DNA of 64,000 nt, from the NCBI RefSeq assembly GCF_021083185.1, contig NZ_JAIGQB010000005.1, positions 124,001 through 188,000 on the forward strand, in the 5' to 3' direction. The notes below the pieces were generated by a model. It was not told the DNA's origin and made no database searches. It saw only the letters and a program-made list of their open reading frames with translations. The DNA comes from Nocardioides furvisabuli. Its GTDB lineage: Bacteria; Actinomycetota; Actinomycetes; Propionibacteriales; Nocardioidaceae. The first letter of the stretch is position 1; each line of letters begins with the position of its first letter. This document shows positions 9,601-18,263 of the stretch, piece after piece. The position numbers and the translations under genes were made by a program.

Positions 9601-10010
9601 GGCGGCACCGACTCCAGCACGGGGACGCCGGCGGCCTTGGCCGCGGCGATCGCACGGGCCTTGTTGCCGGTCAGCGTCAGCACCTCGGCGCTCGGGCCGA
9701 TGAAGGTGATGCCCGCCTCGGCGCAGGCCTCGGCGAGTGCGGGGTTCTCCGAGAGGAAGCCGTAGCCGGGATAGATCGCGTCCGCCCCGCACCTCACCGC
9801 CACCTCGACGATCGCCTGCGGGTCGAGGTAGGCGCGGACCGGGTGGCCGACCTCACCGATCTGGTAGGCCTCCTCGGCCTTCATCCGGTGCTCGGACCAG
9901 CGGTCCTCGTGGGGGAAGACGGCCACCGTGCGCGCGCCGATCTCACGCGCGGCACGGAAGGCCCGGACTGCGATCTCGCCACGGTTGGCGACGAGCACCT
10001 TGGAGAACAT
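6618..10010 (-). CDS. pyc: Pyruvate carboxylase
   Basis: 1130-residue single-chain biotin enzyme that carboxylates pyruvate to oxaloacetate with ATP and bicarbonate (anaplerosis). Domain order: biotin carboxylase with ATP-grasp (about 1-450, starting [16 protein letters not shown], with GYGFLSENP and EMNPRIQVEHTVTEE), carboxyltransferase TIM barrel (about 515-790, DTTFRDAHQSLLATR), the pyruvate carboxylase allosteric/linker region, and a C-terminal biotinyl domain with biotin Lys in IEAMKMEASI. Length fits the family (1120-1180). An in-frame GTG lies three codons upstream at 10019; homology favours ATG 10010, and no Shine-Dalgarno is visible. The holoenzyme should be made by BirA at 32.7 kb. 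Confidence 0.97.
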   Translation of the reverse strand: MFSKVLVANRGEIAVRAFRAAREIGARTVAVFPHEDRWSEHRMKAEEAYQIGEVGHPVRAYLDPQAIVEVAVRCGADAIYPGYGFLSENPALAEACAEAGITFIGPSAEVLTLTGNKARAIAAAKAAGVPVLESVPPSTDVDELLAAAEQIEAPLFVKAVAGGGGRGMRRVDDRADLREAIETCMREAEGAFGDPTVFIEQAVVDPRHIEVQILSDGTGSEGGVIHLYERDCSVQRRHQKVVEIAPAPNLDPEVRMSMCADAVRFAREIGYKNAGTVEFLLDPSGKYVFIEMNPRIQVEHTVTEEVTAVDLVQSQMLIAAGATLADLDLTQDSVQPRGFALQCRITTEDPANGFRPDTGKITTYRSPGGPGVRLDGGTTYTGAEISPHFDSMLAKLTCRGRTFEAAVQKARRALLEFRIRGVSTNVGFLQGVLADPDFAAGGVTTSFIEDHPGLLKAQLGRDRATKLLAYLADVTVNQPHGAAPVTVAPASKLAELDRSQPVPDGTRQLLREIGPDEFARRLRAQDRVAVTDTTFRDAHQSLLATRVRTRDLVAVADHVARTTPQLWSLECWGGATYDVALRFLSEDPWERLAALREAVPNIGLQMLLRGRNTVGYTPYPTEVTEAFVQEAAETGIDVFRIFDALNDVSQMRPAIEAVRGTGTSVAEVALCYTGDLSSPGEKLYTLDYYLRLAEQIVDAGAHVLAIKDMAGLLRAPAARTLVTALRERFDLPVHLHTHDTPGGQLATLLAAIDAGVDAVDAACAAMAGTTSQPALSALVSATDHSERETGLSLAAVNAMEPYWEATRRVYAPFESGLPAPTGRVYRHEIPGGQLSNLRQQAIALGLGEKFEQVEDMYAAANDILGNVVKVTPSSKVVGDLALALVAAGADPAEFEADPASYDVPDSVIGFLSGELGDPPGGWPEPFRTKALAGRAWKQPTETLTPEQQASLGTDRRETLNELLFPGPNAAFHDSRETYGDLSAISTVDYLYGLRRGEEHRVLVREGREMLFGLEAISEPDERGYRNVMATIDGQLRPVSVRDRSVAAEEVSTEKADPRTPGHVAAPYDGAVTVSVAEGDEVEAGQTVATIEAMKMEASITAPVAGTVSRLAVRTTQAVEGGDLVLAISPR

Positions 10011-10098
10011 GGACCGCACGCTATCGAGTGACGGGTGTGACCTGGGTTACTCGTCCGTACCTCGGGCGGGGTCAGGCGGTCGCGCGCTCCTGCTCACG

Positions 10099-10123
10099 CC
10101 ACTTCGACGTACGACGGAAGTGG
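10099..10123. other. Hairpin between accA3 and pyc
   Basis: CCACTTC (10099-10105) pairs with GAAGTGG (10117-10123) around an 11-base loop containing CGTACG. It lies downstream of the accA3 stop and upstream of pyc, both on the minus strand. No T-run follows, so terminator function is uncertain. Confidence 0.35.
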
Positions 10124-10160
10124 CTGGGGCACCGCTGCTCTGCCCGGCCCAGGGGCGAGC

Positions 10161-11936
10161 TCAGTCCTTGATCTCGCAGATCACGGCGCCGTTGGTGACC
10201 GTGGCGCCGACCTCGGCCTGCAGGCCGGTGACGGTGCCGGCGCGGTGGGCCTTGAGGGGCTGCTCCATCTTCATCGCCTCCATGACGACCACGACGTCGC
10301 CCTCGGCGACCTCCTGGCCGTCGGTGACGGCGACCTTGACGATGGTGCCCTGCATCGGCGAGGTGACCGCGTCGCCCGACGCGGCGGCACCGGCCTTCCT
10401 GGCCGAGCGCTTGGGCTTCTTGGCGCCACCCGCGGAGCCACCGGCGGACAGACCGCCGAGCCCGGCGGGGAGGACGACCTCGAGGCGGCGTCCGCCGACC
10501 TCGACGGTGACCTTTTGGCGCTCGCCGGCCTCTGCTGCCTCCGCGGAGTCGCCGGAGTAGGGCTCGATCTGGTTGTCGAACTCGGTCTCGATCCACTGGG
10601 TGTAGACGGTGAACTCGCCCTCGCCCGACGGGGTCGAGGCGCCGACGTAGGCCGGGTCGGACACGACCGCGCGGTGGAAGGGGATGACGGTCGGCATGCC
10701 GTCGACGACGAACTCGTCGAGGGCACGGCGCGAGCGCTCGAGCGCCTGGGTGCGGGTGGTGCCGGTGACGATGAGCTTGGCGATGAGGGAGTCGAACGAG
10801 CCCGGGACGGTCTCGCCGTTCTCGTAGCCGCCGTCGAGGCGTACGCCGGGACCGCTGGGCGGCGACCACGCCGACAGCGTGCCGGGGGCGGGCATGAAGT
10901 TGCGCCCGCCGTCCTCGGCGTTGATGCGGAACTCGATCGAGTGGCCGCGGACCTCCGGGTCGCCGTAGCCGAGCTCCTCGCCTGCGGCGATGCGGAACAT
11001 CTCGCGGACCAGGTCGATGCCGGTGACCTCCTCGGACACGCAGTGCTCGACCTGCAGGCGGGTGTTGACCTCGAGGAACGAGATGGTGCCGTCCTGTGCC
11101 ACGAGGAACTCGCAGGTGCCGGCGCCGTAGTAGCCGGCCTCGGTGAGGATCCGCTTGGACGACTCGTAGAGCTCGGTCATCTGCTCGTCGGTGAGGAACG
11201 GCGCGGGGGCCTCCTCCACCAGCTTCTGGTTGCGGCGCTGCAGCGAGCAGTCGCGGGTGGAGACCACGACGACGTTGCCGTGCTGGTCGGCCAGGCACTG
11301 GGTCTCGACGTGGCGCGGCTTGTCGAGGAACTTCTCGACCAGGCACTCGCCGCGACCGAAGGCGGTCACGGCCTCGCGCACGGCGGACTCGTAGGCGTCG
11401 GGGATCTCCTCGAGCGTGCGGGCGACCTTGAGGCCGCGACCGCCACCACCGAAGACGGCCTTGATGGCGACCGGGAGACCGTTGGCCTTCGCGAACTCGA
11501 CGACCTCGTCGGCGTCCTGGACGGGGTCCTTGGTGCCCGGCGCGAGCGGCGCGTTGGCCCGGTCGGCGATGTGCTTGGCCTTCGCCTTGTCGCCCAGCGC
11601 CTCGATCGCCGCGGGCGGCGGGCCGATCCAGATCAACCCGGCGTCCATGACGGCCTGGGCGAAGTCGGCGTTCTCGGCGAGGAAGCCGTAGCCGGGGTGG
11701 ATCGAGTCAGCGCCGGACTTCTCCGCGATCGCGATGATCTTGGCGATGTCGAGGTAGGACTCCGCGGGCGTGGCTCCGCCGAGGGAGTGCGCCTCGTCGG
11801 CCAGGCGGACGAAGAGCGCGTCGCGGTCCGGGTCGGCGTAGACGGCGACGGAGCCGATGCCGGCGTCCTTGCAGGCGCGGATGACGCGGACGGCGATCTC
11901 GCCGCGGTTGGCGATGAGGACCTTCTTCAAGCTCAC
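10161..11936 (-). CDS. accA3: Acyl-CoA carboxylase alpha (biotin carboxylase/BCCP) subunit
   Basis: 591 residues, closely similar to mycobacterial AccA3, the alpha chain shared by acetyl- and propionyl-CoA carboxylases. Biotin carboxylase domain about 1-450 ([48 protein letters not shown]), a linker rich in Ala/Gly/Lys near 500-520, then a biotinyl domain with EAMKMEQPL. It carboxylates its own biotin; AccD5 (31-32.6 kb) with AccE would transfer the carboxyl group to propionyl- or acetyl-CoA. The GTG start has AGGAG nine bases upstream. It lies 54 bp downstream of the adenylation-acyltransferase gene on the same strand and may partly share its transcript. Confidence 0.95.
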   Translation of the reverse strand: MSLKKVLIANRGEIAVRVIRACKDAGIGSVAVYADPDRDALFVRLADEAHSLGGATPAESYLDIAKIIAIAEKSGADSIHPGYGFLAENADFAQAVMDAGLIWIGPPPAAIEALGDKAKAKHIADRANAPLAPGTKDPVQDADEVVEFAKANGLPVAIKAVFGGGGRGLKVARTLEEIPDAYESAVREAVTAFGRGECLVEKFLDKPRHVETQCLADQHGNVVVVSTRDCSLQRRNQKLVEEAPAPFLTDEQMTELYESSKRILTEAGYYGAGTCEFLVAQDGTISFLEVNTRLQVEHCVSEEVTGIDLVREMFRIAAGEELGYGDPEVRGHSIEFRINAEDGGRNFMPAPGTLSAWSPPSGPGVRLDGGYENGETVPGSFDSLIAKLIVTGTTRTQALERSRRALDEFVVDGMPTVIPFHRAVVSDPAYVGASTPSGEGEFTVYTQWIETEFDNQIEPYSGDSAEAAEAGERQKVTVEVGGRRLEVVLPAGLGGLSAGGSAGGAKKPKRSARKAGAAASGDAVTSPMQGTIVKVAVTDGQEVAEGDVVVVMEAMKMEQPLKAHRAGTVTGLQAEVGATVTNGAVICEIKD

Positions 11937-11990
11937 GCGGGGACTCCTGGATCGGCTGTGCGGTGGACGGGAGGCGTGCCGCTCGGCAGG

Positions 11991-14543
11991 CTACCGCGAG
12001 GCGAGGATGGCGCGACCGACAGCCTGATGCACCGGACGTACGACGCGCGCGTAGGCGATGCCGACTGTGAGCGACGCCACAAGGGCGAGCCACTGGTGGC
12101 CGGCGTCCTCCAGGGCGGGGTAGACCTGCCAGTGGGTGAGGTAGATGAACAGGCTCGCGCCCGCCAGGACGCCGGCGGCCCGCGCCAGCACGGGCGGCAG
12201 GGACACGTGCGGGAGCCACAGCATGAGCAGGAAGCCGCCCAGCACGATCGCCTCGCGGTGGGGCTGGCCGAAGAAGCCGATCGTCAGGCCCGCGGCGAGC
12301 GCGGTGACGAGCAGGCGCCGGCGGGTGTCGTCGGCGCGGGCCGCGACCCAGCCGAGGGCGAAGAAGAACGCCACCACGAGCGTCGTGTAGCGCTCCGTGG
12401 CACCGGCGCGCAGGCCCACGTCGAGGAAGCGCGCCAGGGCGGTGACCACCAGCACGCCCAGCGCGAAGCCGAAGGGCGTGCGCCGCTCCAGCCGGTGCAG
12501 GCGCGGGACGCAGGACACGGCGAGCGCGGCGGCGGTGATCCAGACCAGTGACTCCAGGAACCACAGCTGCCACTGGTCGTCCCACTCGGTGCCGTTGACC
12601 ACCTCGCGCACGAAGAGCGCGGTCGTCAGGTCGTAGCTGCCGATCAGCAGCGCGACACCGCCGACCCAGATCAGCGACGGGACCACGAGCTGGGCCAGGC
12701 CCGACAGACCGTGGCGCAGCCGGTCGCGGGCACCCCCCGCAGCGGAGAGCTGGAAGCGGGCGAAGTTGAAGCCGGCCAGCGCGAGCAGCAGGTGCGCGCC
12801 GCCCTCGAGGCCGACCAGGTCGACGTGGCTGGCCACGACGAAGACGATCGCCAGCGCGCGCAGCGCGACGGTGGTGTCGAGGCGCGCCCACCGGCGTGGG
12901 CGGGCCTCGCCCTCCACCGGGCGGGCGGCCAGCGCCTCGAGCTCGGCCAGGGGGCGGGTGTGCCACCCCGCGGGCAAGCCCTGCGGGAAGTGGGCGGCGA
13001 GCCGGGTCGCGAGCTCGACGTAGGACAGCGAGTCGCCGCCGAGGTCGACGAAGGAGTGCGACTCGGCGGCGTCGGGGCGGCCCAGCACGCGCACGAAGTC
13101 GGCGCGGACGGGGTCGAGACCGGCGGCCTCGGACGGGTCGGCGGCGGACTGCTCGGCGAGGTCGGCCAGGTCGCCCAGCGCGGAGTAGTCGGTCTTGCCG
13201 GTGCTGGTGAGCGGGACTTCGGCGAGCACCGTGACGCGTACGGCATGGGCGGGCAGGCCGCTGTGGCTCGTCGCGAGCGAGCGGGCGGCCCCGCTCGCGC
13301 GCCCGTGGGTGAGGAACACGTGGACCATCCGCTCGGTGGCCACCACCCGGGCGTGGCGGTCGAGGGTGGCACGCAGGGTCTGCTCGACGGCGTCGAGGTC
13401 GATGCGCAGGCCGAAGACCTTGCCGTAGCGGTTGCGGCGCCCGACGACCTCGAGGAGGCCGTCGACCCGGCGGGCGAGGTCGCCGGTGCGGAGCTCGGTG
13501 GTGACCCGGCCGAGCGCGAGGTCGGCGGGCGCCTCGGCGTAGCCGAGCATCACGTTGGGCCCGGTGTAGACCAGCTCGCCGATGCCGGGACGGTCGTCCA
13601 CGGTCTCGTCGAGGCGCAGCTCGCCGCCGGGGATGGCGACGCCGATCGCGCCCGGGTGGTCCTCGGCGAGGTCCGGCGGCAGCCAGGCCATGCGTGCGGT
13701 GGCCTCGGTCGCGCCGTACATCACGACCAGGTCCCACCCGTGGCTGCGCCCGAAGCGGCTCCAGCGGCGTACGGCGTCGGGGTCGAGGCGTCCACCCGCC
13801 TGGGTCACCTGACGCAGGCGGGGGAGGTCGCGCTCCTCGAAGCCGCTGGTGGCCAGCAGGTCGAAGGTGTGCGGGACGCCGGCGAGGGTCGTGGCGCCGG
13901 CGCGGGCGAAGAGGTCCCAGAAGCACTCGTCGACCACGCTCAGAGAGGTCAGCACGACGCTGGCGCCCGCGACGAGGTGGGAGTGCAGCACCGACAGGCC
14001 GTAGCAGTAGTGCAGGGGCAGTGCCGTGATCGCGCGGTCGTCGGGGGTCAGGCGGAGGTAGTCGGCGATGGCGGCGGCGTTGCTGGCCACGTTGTCGCGC
14101 GAGAGCCGCACCAGCTTGGGCGACCCGGTCGTGCCCGAGGTGCTCAGCAGCAAGGACAGGTCGGGGTGCAGGTCGTGCGCAGAGACGTCACGGCGTACGT
14201 CGTCGGGGGCGCCGGTGGTGCAGACGATGTCGGGGTCGTAGGCAGCGACCATCGCGGCGCGCTGGGCCTCGCGCCCGTCGGGCACGACGAGCGCGACGTG
14301 GCCGTGCTGGAGCGCGGCGAGGTAGGCGACGAGGGCCTCGAGGTCGTTGGCGCCCTCGACCAGCACCAGGCGACGGGCCGGTCCCCAGCTGCGCGCCCGG
14401 TCCGCGACGCGACGGGCGAGGTCGCAGTGGCTGAGCACGTCGTCGCCGTCGAGGATCGCCGGGGCGTCGCCGAAGTGCGCGTGGTGCAGGACCTCGGTGG
14501 TCGTGCCGGTGGGCTGCTGCGGGGAGTGGGACGTGAGGGTCAC
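11991..14543 (-). CDS. Adenylation-carrier-acyltransferase-3 fusion protein
   Basis: 850-residue three-part protein. Residues ~25-455 are an ANL adenylation domain with all core motifs: LSTSGTTGSPK (133-143), MYGATEATARM (276-286), the TGDL block near 353, RNRYGK near 371, and catalytic Lys450 in TSTGKTDY. Residues ~475-540 are a carrier domain with DLGGDSLSY, Ser505 being the phosphopantetheine site. Residues ~555-850 are a membrane acyltransferase-3 domain starting RALAIVFVVASH with about ten hydrophobic helices. The protein should activate a carboxylic or amino acid, load it on its own carrier and pass it across or into the membrane to an unknown acceptor. The GTG start overlaps the iron ABC ATPase stop (GTGA), so it is translationally coupled to iron uptake. 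Acid and acceptor are unknown. Confidence 0.85.
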   Translation of the reverse strand: MTLTSHSPQQPTGTTTEVLHHAHFGDAPAILDGDDVLSHCDLARRVADRARSWGPARRLVLVEGANDLEALVAYLAALQHGHVALVVPDGREAQRAAMVAAYDPDIVCTTGAPDDVRRDVSAHDLHPDLSLLLSTSGTTGSPKLVRLSRDNVASNAAAIADYLRLTPDDRAITALPLHYCYGLSVLHSHLVAGASVVLTSLSVVDECFWDLFARAGATTLAGVPHTFDLLATSGFEERDLPRLRQVTQAGGRLDPDAVRRWSRFGRSHGWDLVVMYGATEATARMAWLPPDLAEDHPGAIGVAIPGGELRLDETVDDRPGIGELVYTGPNVMLGYAEAPADLALGRVTTELRTGDLARRVDGLLEVVGRRNRYGKVFGLRIDLDAVEQTLRATLDRHARVVATERMVHVFLTHGRASGAARSLATSHSGLPAHAVRVTVLAEVPLTSTGKTDYSALGDLADLAEQSAADPSEAAGLDPVRADFVRVLGRPDAAESHSFVDLGGDSLSYVELATRLAAHFPQGLPAGWHTRPLAELEALAARPVEGEARPRRWARLDTTVALRALAIVFVVASHVDLVGLEGGAHLLLALAGFNFARFQLSAAGGARDRLRHGLSGLAQLVVPSLIWVGGVALLIGSYDLTTALFVREVVNGTEWDDQWQLWFLESLVWITAAALAVSCVPRLHRLERRTPFGFALGVLVVTALARFLDVGLRAGATERYTTLVVAFFFALGWVAARADDTRRRLLVTALAAGLTIGFFGQPHREAIVLGGFLLMLWLPHVSLPPVLARAAGVLAGASLFIYLTHWQVYPALEDAGHQWLALVASLTVGIAYARVVRPVHQAVGRAILASR

Positions 14544-15589
14544 GGCAGCCCCGCGGGACGGTAGGCCCGGACCAGTCCCGTCACCCGGAGGTGGACGGGG
14601 TCGCCGGCGACGGGGTGGCGCACGCCGGCCATCCGGGCGAGCACCGACGTGCCCTCGTCGAGGCGCACCTGCACGGCGCAGTCGTGGCCGTAGTAGCTGA
14701 CCTCCTCGACCGTGCCGGGCACGCCCTCGGCGTGGGTGAGGTCGACGAAGACCTGCTCAGGACGCACCATCAGGGCCACGTCTCCCTCGGCGGGGGCGGT
14801 CAGCACGACCTCGCCGAGCGCGCACGTGGCGCGCGTGCCCCGCGCGGCGCCGGGCAGCACGACCGCGCGGCCCACGAACTCCGCCACCTGCGGGTCGCTG
14901 GGGGAGAGGTAGACCTCGCTCGGCGGCGCCGACTGCACCAGGCGCCCGCCGCGCATCACCGCGACCTGGTCGGCCAGGGAGAGCGCCTCGTTCTGGTCGT
15001 GGGTCACCAGCAGCGCGGTGGTGTGGGTGGCCTGCAGCGCCCGGCGCACGGCGCGCGCGGTGCTGCCGCGCAGCCCGGCGTCGAGGGAGGAGAAGGGCTC
15101 GTCGAGCAGCACGACCGCCGGGGCGGGCGCCAGCGAGCGGGCCAGGGCCACGCGCTGCTGCTGGCCGCCGGAGAGCTCGTCGGGGCGGCGGTCGCGGAAG
15201 TCGCGCGGCAGCTCGACGAGGTCGAGCATCTCGGCGACGCGGTCCCCGCCGGTCGTGCCGCGCTCCTCGCGGGACAGGCCGAAGGCGATGTTGGCGGCGA
15301 CGTCCAGGTGCGGGAAGAGCGCGCCCTCCTGGGGGACGTAGCCGACCCGGCGCGTCTGCGGGGGCATGGGGCGTACGCCGTCGCCGGCGACGACGGTGCT
15401 GCCGAAGGCGATCGTGCCGGACTCCGGCACGAGGAAGCCGGCGATCAGGCGCAGCAGGGTCGTCTTGCCGCAACCCGAGGGGCCCAGCACGGTCGTGAAG
15501 GAGCCGTGCGGGACCTCGAGGGTCACGTCGTCGACCGCACGGGTGGTGCCGAACGACTTGGTGACCCCGGTGATGGTCAGGGAGCTCAT
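14540..15589 (-). CDS. fbpC: Fe3+ ABC transporter ATP-binding protein
   Basis: 349-residue ABC ATPase of the iron(III)/FbpC class. Walker A is GPSGCGKTT (about residue 36), the signature motif LSGGQQQRVALARSLA, Walker B VVLLDEPFSSLD and switch His in LLVTHDQNEA. A C-terminal ~110-residue TOBE-type regulatory domain follows (VRPEQVFVDL onward), typical of FbpC/PotA subfamilies. ATG at 15589 overlaps the permease stop (ATGA) and its own stop overlaps the downstream gene (GTGA). It powers import through the permease encoded upstream. Confidence 0.93.
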   Translation of the reverse strand: MSSLTITGVTKSFGTTRAVDDVTLEVPHGSFTTVLGPSGCGKTTLLRLIAGFLVPESGTIAFGSTVVAGDGVRPMPPQTRRVGYVPQEGALFPHLDVAANIAFGLSREERGTTGGDRVAEMLDLVELPRDFRDRRPDELSGGQQQRVALARSLAPAPAVVLLDEPFSSLDAGLRGSTARAVRRALQATHTTALLVTHDQNEALSLADQVAVMRGGRLVQSAPPSEVYLSPSDPQVAEFVGRAVVLPGAARGTRATCALGEVVLTAPAEGDVALMVRPEQVFVDLTHAEGVPGTVEEVSYYGHDCAVQVRLDEGTSVLARMAGVRHPVAGDPVHLRVTGLVRAYRPAGLP

Positions 15590-17145
15590 GCGGGGACCCT
15601 CTCCTCGACGACGGCGGTGGCGGTGGCGGGGCTGTCGGTGCGCATCAGCAGCACCGTGGCAGGGATGGAGACGAGCACCAGGAGCAGCGCGTAGGGGGCG
15701 GCGGCGCCGTAGCGCAGCTCCGAGGAGGCCGACCAGAACTCGGTGGCCAGGGTGCTGGTGCCGATCGGCGAGAGCATCAGCGTGGCCGTCAGCTCGGTGG
15801 AGATCGCGAGGAAGACGAGCGCGGCGCCGGCGCCCAGGCTCGGCGCGATCAGGGGCAGCGTCACGCGGCGCGCGGTCGCGAGCGGGCCGAGCCCGAGGCC
15901 GTGCGCGACGTCGTCGAGCACGACCGGCGCCTGCTCCAGCCCGGCACGCACGGTCACCACGGCACGCGGCAGGAAGAGGATGGCGTACGCCGCCACGAGC
16001 AGGCCCGCGCTCTGGTAGACCACCGGCACCACGCGCAGCGAGGCGACCACGAGGGCCAGGCCGACGACGATGCCGGGCAGCGCGTTGGCGACGTAGGTGC
16101 TGCGCTCGATGACCGTCGAGGCCCAGCCGCGGTGGCGCACCGCGAGCCAGACCACCGGGATCGCGGCGAGGGTGGTGGCGACCGCGCCGGTCAGGGCGAG
16201 GACGACGGTGGAGACGAGCGCCTGGGTGAGCTCCCCGAGCGGGAACTCGGTCGAGGTGCCGACGAGCAGCCAGCGGAGGAGCGAGAACGCCGGCACGCCG
16301 ATCGCGAGCACCACGACCGCGCCGACCGTGGCGACCAGCGGCCAGCGCCACGTGCCGAGGGTCAGCGGGACGGCGCCGCGGGCGGCGCCGCGGCCGAGGC
16401 GGGCGTAGCGCCGGTCGCCGCGCAGGCGCAGCTCGGCCAGCAGCAGCACCAGGCACAGCAGCACCAGCACGCCCGCCATCGCGGTCGCGGCGGCGCCGTT
16501 GAAGGTCGAGCCGTACTGGTCGTAGATCGCGGTGGTGAAGGTCGGGAAGCGCAGCAGCGACAGCGCGCCGAACTCCGCGAGCAGGTGCAGGCCCACCAGC
16601 AGCGCGCCGCCGAGCAGTGCCGGGCGCAGCTGGGGCAGGACCACGGTGCGGAAGGTGCGGGTGCGGGAGTGACCGAGCGACCACGCCGACTCCTCGAGCG
16701 CGGGGTCGAGGCGGCGCAGCATCGCGACGACGGGGAGGTAGACGAGGGGGTAGTAGGACAGCGTGACGACGAGGAAGGCGCCGCCGAACCCGTTGATGCT
16801 GCGGTCGAGGGAGACCCAGGCGTAGCCGTTGACGAAGGCCGGCACGGCCAGTGGGGCCACGAGCAGGCCGTGCCAGAGCCGGCGTCCGGGGAGGTCGGTG
16901 CGCTCGACGAGCACGGCGAGTGCCACGCCGAGCACGGACGTCGCGGCCATGCAGGCAAGGGCGAGCGTCACGGTGTTGCGGAGCAGCTCGGCGATCCGCG
17001 GCCGGGCGATGAGCTGCCACAGGTCGACCGGGCCGATGATCACGACGTAGGAGGCCACGTAGGCCAACGGGACCAGCGCCAGGAGTGCCACGAGCGCCCC
17101 TGCTGCGAGCAGCAGGGGCGGCGTGCGGCGCCCGGAGTCGGTCAG
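15586..17145 (-). CDS. fbpB: Fe3+ ABC transporter two-domain permease
   Basis: About 519 residues, the expected size of FbpB/SfuB permeases made of two fused six-helix halves. Each half has an EAA loop: EESAWSLGHSRTRTFRTVVLP in the first (residues spaced as EAA---G) and DDVAHGLGLGPLATARRVTLP in the second. The start is uncertain. No ATG, GTG or TTG precedes the first membrane helix in frame; CTG at 17145 overlaps the binding-protein stop (CTGA) and gives the sequence LTDSGRRTPPLLLAAG with a normal short cytoplasmic N-terminus. The next option is a GTG inside the first helix near 17094. I prefer the rare CTG start. The stop overlaps the ATPase start. Confidence 0.88.
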   Translation of the reverse strand: MTDSGRRTPPLLLAAGALVALLALVPLAYVASYVVIIGPVDLWQLIARPRIAELLRNTVTLALACMAATSVLGVALAVLVERTDLPGRRLWHGLLVAPLAVPAFVNGYAWVSLDRSINGFGGAFLVVTLSYYPLVYLPVVAMLRRLDPALEESAWSLGHSRTRTFRTVVLPQLRPALLGGALLVGLHLLAEFGALSLLRFPTFTTAIYDQYGSTFNGAAATAMAGVLVLLCLVLLLAELRLRGDRRYARLGRGAARGAVPLTLGTWRWPLVATVGAVVVLAIGVPAFSLLRWLLVGTSTEFPLGELTQALVSTVVLALTGAVATTLAAIPVVWLAVRHRGWASTVIERSTYVANALPGIVVGLALVVASLRVVPVVYQSAGLLVAAYAILFLPRAVVTVRAGLEQAPVVLDDVAHGLGLGPLATARRVTLPLIAPSLGAGAALVFLAISTELTATLMLSPIGTSTLATEFWSASSELRYGAAAPYALLLVLVSIPATVLLMRTDSPATATAVVEERVPA

Positions 17146-18170
17146 AGCAGGCCCGCCTCGGTCATCAGGTCGGTGACCTGCGGGCCGTTGAGCGAGGAGA
17201 CGTCGACCTGCGGCGGCTCGAGCTCGCTGAACGGCTTGACCTCGGGGTCGAGGCTGGCGTCGGGGTTGAGCGGGTACTCCAGGGCGTACGACTCGGCCAT
17301 CGCCTGCTGGGCCTCGGTGCCGGTGAGCCAGGTGAGGAACTCCTCGGCCTCCGCCTGCTTCTCGCTGCTCGCGAGGATGCCGGCACCGGAGATGCTGAGG
17401 AACGCGCCCGGGTCCTGGTCGCCGAAGAAGTGCAGCGCGGAGGTGTCGGAGTCGGCGCCGTTCTCCTCGCGGTCGCGGTACCAGTAGTAGTGGTAGGCGA
17501 TGCCGGCGTCGACCTCGCCGGAGTCCACCGACTGCATCACGACGAGGTTGTTCTGCACGATGACGCCGTTGGCCTTCAGGCCCTCCAGCCAGGCGCGGGT
17601 GGCCTCCTCGCCCTCGAGCTCGAGGACGGCGGACACGATCGCCTGGAAGTCGGCGCCGGTGGGGGAGAAGGCCACGCGGCCCTCCCACTCGGGGTCGGCG
17701 AAGTCGAGGATCGATGCGGGCATGTCGGCCTCGGTCATCGAGTCGGTGTTGTACATCGCGACGGTGGAGCGGGCCAGGAAGCCGGTCCAGGCCCGGTCCG
17801 CGGGGACGTAGTCGTCCGGGATGGTGGCCGTCACGGCCTCGGGCAGCTCGGTGAAGAGCCCGGCGTTGTCCACGATGGTCATCGCGGGGGAGTTCTCGGT
17901 GAGGAACACGTCGGCGGGCGAGTCCTCGCCCTCCTCGGTGATCTGGTTGGCCATCTCGAGGTCCTTGCCGTGGCGCAGCTCGACGTCGAGGCCGGACTCC
18001 TCCTCGAACAGCGGGATCAGCTCGTCGAGCAGCTGCTCGTGCTGGGCGTTGTAGATGACGAGGTCGGGGGAGCCGAAGACCCCGCAGCCCGACAGGGTCG
18101 AGGCGGCGAGCAGGGTGCTGGCGAGCGCCACGTTGACGCGCGTGGCCGAGCGGCGGGGAGAGGTCGTCAC
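17142..18170 (-). CDS. fbpA: Fe3+ ABC transporter substrate-binding lipoprotein
   Basis: 342-residue periplasmic-binding-protein-like lipoprotein. The signal peptide ends at the lipobox LSGC (lipidated Cys29). The mature part reads DLVIYNAQHEQLLDELIPLF, the start typical of ferric-binding FbpA/FutA proteins, and the tyrosine cluster YHYYWYRDR is the expected iron-ligating region. It captures ferric iron outside the membrane and delivers it to the two-domain permease. The GTG start has AAGGA seven bases upstream. A near-consensus IdeR/DtxR box lies just upstream (18185-18203), so the four-gene operon should be repressed when iron is plentiful. Confidence 0.92.
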   Translation of the reverse strand: MTTSPRRSATRVNVALASTLLAASTLSGCGVFGSPDLVIYNAQHEQLLDELIPLFEEESGLDVELRHGKDLEMANQITEEGEDSPADVFLTENSPAMTIVDNAGLFTELPEAVTATIPDDYVPADRAWTGFLARSTVAMYNTDSMTEADMPASILDFADPEWEGRVAFSPTGADFQAIVSAVLELEGEEATRAWLEGLKANGVIVQNNLVVMQSVDSGEVDAGIAYHYYWYRDREENGADSDTSALHFFGDQDPGAFLSISGAGILASSEKQAEAEEFLTWLTGTEAQQAMAESYALEYPLNPDASLDPEVKPFSELEPPQVDVSSLNGPQVTDLMTEAGLL

Positions 18171-18184
18171 TAGGGCATCCTTAC

Positions 18185-18203
18185 TTTGCTTAGGCTCACC
18201 TAA
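18185..18203 (-). promoter_or_regulatory. IdeR/DtxR iron box
   Basis: On the minus strand the 19-mer TTAGGTGAGCCTAAGCAAA matches the known DtxR/IdeR consensus TTAGGTTAGCCTAACCTAA at 16 of 19 positions. It directly abuts and overlaps by one base a TACAGT -10 hexamer at 18203-18208, so bound repressor would cover the transcription start of the iron importer operon. Confidence 0.85.
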
Positions 18204-18208
18204 CTGTA
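18203..18208 (-). promoter_or_regulatory. -10 element of iron importer operon
   Basis: TACAGT read on the minus strand, with the iron box immediately downstream. The implied transcript starts near 18195 and gives a ~25-base leader containing the AAGGA ribosome site of the binding-protein gene. Confidence 0.5.
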
Positions 18209-18263
18209 GTGGGGAGTCGTCCGCGTGGATGAATCCGGACCGGGTGACGCCCGTCTCATCGGG

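Noticed and set aside
7659..10031. 790-codon open frame on the plus strand opposite pyruvate carboxylase
   Set aside because: Low-complexity, Gly/Val/Asp/Arg-rich translation that is the mirror of a GC-rich gene; no start signal and no domain, while the minus strand encodes a complete enzyme.
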